64,000 nt of DNA from Salinarimonas soli (GTDB lineage: Bacteria > Pseudomonadota > Alphaproteobacteria > Rhizobiales > Beijerinckiaceae). The notes under the pieces were generated by a model, which was not told where the DNA came from, ran no database searches, and saw only the letters and a list, made by a program, of their open reading frames with translations. The stretch covers positions 62,001 through 126,000 of the forward strand of contig NZ_VUOA01000027.1 in NCBI RefSeq assembly GCF_008386575.1, written 5' to 3'. Both the position numbers and the translations under genes were made by a program. Positions 61,723 to 64,000 of this stretch are shown here, piece by piece (position 1 is the first letter of the stretch; the number at the start of each line of letters is the position of its first letter).

Positions 61723-63159
61723 TTGCTGTTCTCGTATCTCAAGCACAAGAACATCGCCTCCATCGTCGCACTTGCAGCGGCCTTCGTAGGTTTGAATTGG
61801 ACACCTGCCTACGCTTCCGACGAGGGCGCGATGGTGCACGTGCGGTCGTTCGATGACATCGCCAAAGCAAACGAGGGGCACCGTGCGGCCGGGTCTGCGG
61901 GGTACGATGCGTCCGCGGAGTACGTCGCGCGGACCTTGCAAGCCGCCGGATACGAGGTTCGTATGGAGGAATTCTCGTTCCCCTTCTTCGAGGAACGCTC
62001 GCCGCCCACTCTGTCGCTCGTCGCCCCCAATAACGGCCCGTCGATCGCGCTGGGCGACATCCAAACGCTGCGCAGATCAGGGACCGGGCAGGTTGTCGGT
62101 GGTCTGAGCCCAGTGGACCTCGATCTGAACGAGGGGACCACCCCTACCGCCTCCACGAGCGGCTGCGAACCAGAGGACTTCCGAGGATTCGGAGCAGGCC
62201 GTGTGGCGCTTCTGCGCCGCGGTACATGTACGTTCCAGGTAAAGGTCGACAATGCGGTGGCAGCCGGAGCCGCGGCCGTCGTGGTGATGAACGAGGGGAC
62301 ACCTGGACGGCTCGACCGCTTCTCTGGCGTTTTGCCAACGGCCGCTGCAATCCCAGTGGTCGCGATCTCGTTCGAGCAGGGTCGAGCGCTCGCGAGCCGC
62401 ACGGGAGCGCAGGTAAGTGTCAAGGTGGACGCGGCCGTGGGAACGCGAACGACGCGCAACGTGCTCGCTGATACGCGCATCGGACATCCTGATGAAGTCG
62501 TGGTCGTCGGCGCACATCTGGACAGCGTGCGGGAGGGACCAGGGATGAACGACAATGCCAGCGGCTCGGCCGCCGTCCTGCAAGCCGCCGTTCGCCTCGC
62601 GCGCTCAAATGTGTCCGTGCGCCACCACGTCCGGTTCGCCTTCTGGAGCGCGGAGGAGCTTGGCCTCCTCGGATCGAAGCATCACGTCGCCCAGTTGTCC
62701 GACGTTGAGCGCGAGGCCATGCGGCTCTACATCAACCTCGATATGGTTGGCTCCCGGAACTTCGGTCGGTTCATCTACAGCTCGCCTCAATCGTCGCAGG
62801 GGCTGTACCCCGTCGCTCTCGCCGCCTTGCGAGAGCACTTCCGACAACGCGATTTGCCCTTTGAGGAGCGCATGGTGGGCGGAAGGCAGCGCACGGCGTC
62901 CGATGACGCCTCCTTCGCTGCGAGAGGCATCCCGACACTGGGGCTCTACACGGGTGCGGGCGAGAGGAAGAACGATGCGCAGGGAGCGCTCTTTGGTGGG
63001 GCTGTAGGTCAGCCGTTCGACGCCTGCTACCACCAGGCTTGCGATACGACTGACAACGTCGAGGGTACCGTTCTGAACGACATGAGTGAGGCGCTCTTCG
63101 CGGCTCTGATTGCATCCGCTGCCCCCGACATGGGGGCGAAGCAACCGAACGTCCCATAG
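61723..63159 (+). CDS. M28 family metallopeptidase with PA domain
   Basis: A 478-residue secreted aminopeptidase-like enzyme. Signal peptide (LKHKNIASIVALAAAFVGLN to AYAS); a PA domain insertion (ALLRRGTCTFQVKVDNAVAA, GAAAVVVMNEGTPGRLDRFS); catalytic part VVVGAHLDSVREGPGMNDNA (H-D), FWSAEELGLLGSKHHV (E-E), LYINLDMVGSRNFG (D) and YHQACDTTDNV (H). All zinc ligands are present. AAGGAG lies 6 bases before TTG at 61723, which is preferred; an in-frame ATG at 61684 has no such site. Acts in the periplasm or outside. Confidence 0.9.
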   Translation: MLFSYLKHKNIASIVALAAAFVGLNWTPAYASDEGAMVHVRSFDDIAKANEGHRAAGSAGYDASAEYVARTLQAAGYEVRMEEFSFPFFEERSPPTLSLVAPNNGPSIALGDIQTLRRSGTGQVVGGLSPVDLDLNEGTTPTASTSGCEPEDFRGFGAGRVALLRRGTCTFQVKVDNAVAAGAAAVVVMNEGTPGRLDRFSGVLPTAAAIPVVAISFEQGRALASRTGAQVSVKVDAAVGTRTTRNVLADTRIGHPDEVVVVGAHLDSVREGPGMNDNASGSAAVLQAAVRLARSNVSVRHHVRFAFWSAEELGLLGSKHHVAQLSDVEREAMRLYINLDMVGSRNFGRFIYSSPQSSQGLYPVALAALREHFRQRDLPFEERMVGGRQRTASDDASFAARGIPTLGLYTGAGERKNDAQGALFGGAVGQPFDACYHQACDTTDNVEGTVLNDMSEALFAALIASAAPDMGAKQPNVP

Positions 63160-63448
63160 CGCGCCTGCGCTGCAGGCCAAGGTTGTCACGAAGGCGCAAC
63201 CCCGGATGGCGCAAATGGCCCAACGAAGGTGAATGCGCCTCGCGCGGGCACCGTCTGCGCAAACCTGATCACCACAAGGCTTCTACCCATTATCGGGGCA
63301 CACCAGGGCCGGAGTGAGCGGCACATGGCGCGGTGAGGAGGGCCAAACTGTGCAGAGCGCGTAAGTAGTGGTGCACAGTGACCTGGGCCTCTTGGCCTGC
63401 TGCGCGGCGAACAACTATGGTCAAGCTCCTGAGCGGGGTGACGTAGCC

Positions 63449-63667
63449 GTGGCGAGCTTTCGGTATCGGATCGTGACCTACCGCGCCGGGATCGAAGCGG
63501 CGGCCGTGACCCGCAACGAACTTTCCGAGGCCAATGCCGCGTTCGCGGATGCTGTCGAGCGGGCGCGCCGGCTTGTGGAGCGACAGAAGGTGCCGCGTCG
63601 GGTCGAGCTTCTGGACCGAGGCGTTGTTATCGACGCGTCCGACCTCGTCTTGAGCGGAGCAGGCTAA
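63449..63667 (+). CDS. Hypothetical small protein
   Basis: A 72-residue protein beginning at GTG: ASFRYRIVTYRAGIEAAAVT, then helices RNELSEANAAFADAVERARR and RRVELLDRGVVIDASDLVLS. The upstream in-frame extension to 63368 has uneven composition and no ribosome-binding site. Its stop overlaps the stop of an oppositely read small gene by three bases. Function unknown. Confidence 0.5.
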   Translation: MASFRYRIVTYRAGIEAAAVTRNELSEANAAFADAVERARRLVERQKVPRRVELLDRGVVIDASDLVLSGAG

Positions 63668-63765
63668 CCGGCCGGACCTGCGACCGTAGGCGCGGCCTGT
63701 GTGATGGCTCGGTCGAGGGCCAGGAGGGCCCAGCGGCGGGCGCGGCGCTTCGTCGAGACCTTCAT
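63664..63765 (-). CDS. Very small basic protein
   Basis: A 33-residue open frame: MKVSTKRRARRWALLALDRA followed by ITQAAPTVAGPAG. AGGTGA lies 5 bases before the ATG on the minus strand. Arg/Lys-rich start and a short helix. It converges with the gene at 63449-63667, sharing bases at the stops. Given its size it needs support from conservation. Confidence 0.4.
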   Translation of the reverse strand: MKVSTKRRARRWALLALDRAITQAAPTVAGPAG

Positions 63766-63826
63766 CGTGTCACCTCGGCGCTGAACGGGGCGGCAGAGTG
63801 ACCGCACCAAGGGTCAAGGCACAAGG

Positions 63827-64000
63827 TTACTTTCGGCCTACGCCCGGCCCCGCTGAGGGTTCAAAGGCCGTGAGGTCCGCCTCTCGCGCGGCACGCTCGC
63901 CTCCGGTTGCAACACCTTTGACGTGGTAGTGCCGCATACCCGACGCATCGGCTGGCAGCTGACGGATGACCTCATAGGCTTGGAGCATGTCGTTCCGCAT
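63827..64000 (-). CDS. Hypothetical protein (start at the window edge)
   Basis: A 57-residue open frame whose ATG is the last three bases of the window; it might also extend further. MRNDMLQAYEVIRQLPADAS, then GMRHYHVKGVATGGERAARE and ADLTAFEPSAGPGVGRK. Coding-like composition; not recognised. The upstream signals lie outside the window. Confidence 0.45.
   Translation of the reverse strand: MRNDMLQAYEVIRQLPADASGMRHYHVKGVATGGERAAREADLTAFEPSAGPGVGRK

Overview
The window is a high-GC alphaproteobacterial chromosome segment, most likely from Hyphomicrobiales near Methylobacteriaceae (Microvirga/Methylobacterium-like). The pointers are rplU and tRNA-Ser(CGA) at one end, DUF1127 and DUF2924/DUF3489 families, an ArgP/LysE pair, and a TRAP-type sugar-acid locus. 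No 16S or marker gene fixes the genus, so this is inference from gene families.

Region 1 (1-8045): rplU, tRNA-Ser(CGA), a two-copy ~320 bp repeat behind the tRNA, a PilZ protein, a small membrane protein, recD2 coupled to an enoyl-CoA hydratase-like gene, then a sharp breakpoint where a truncated winged-helix regulator meets a truncated HU gene that leads a run of four tiny genes. Fragments resembling tRNA or tmRNA 3' ends lie at 1071-1094 and 6219-6241.

Region 2 (8046-18223): an accessory islet with several AT-richer genes. It holds exported proteins of unknown role, an LprI-like protein, a ParA-like ATPase overlapping a HEPN ribonuclease-like gene (the best candidate for an undescribed system), a convergent unknown gene, a small XRE regulator and an IS3-family insertion sequence.

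Region 3 (18224-26567): an MFS transporter, then a minus-strand phage-like block (large serine recombinase, DUF2924, DUF3489, TerL, DUF5681, ParB-domain/adenine methyltransferase) with no portal, capsid or tail genes.

Region 4 (27093-43384): an operon for diaminopropionate ammonia-lyase, an M20 carbamoylase and an M20 aminoacylase with a divergent Lrp regulator; stress-type genes (DUF1330, DUF2945, manganese catalase); small exported proteins; a ~1 kb gene-free stretch with strong hairpins; divergent argP/lysE; YihY; and an AI-2E-type transporter fused to a GAF domain.

Region 5 (43385-55867): a catabolic cluster probably for a sugar acid or related hydroxy acid: RraA-like aldolase, KPR-like reductase, three enolase-superfamily enzymes, a DctPQM TRAP transporter, a FadR-type regulator, and MFS plus MarR genes.

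Region 6 (55868-64000): gene debris, a membrane GGDEF-EAL protein, a Tat-exported dioxygenase-fold protein paired with a ferric-reductase-like membrane protein, an M28 peptidase with a PA domain, and small end-of-window genes. A ~60 bp dispersed repeat occurs at least six times in intergenic DNA. All functional calls come from reading motifs; no database search was run.
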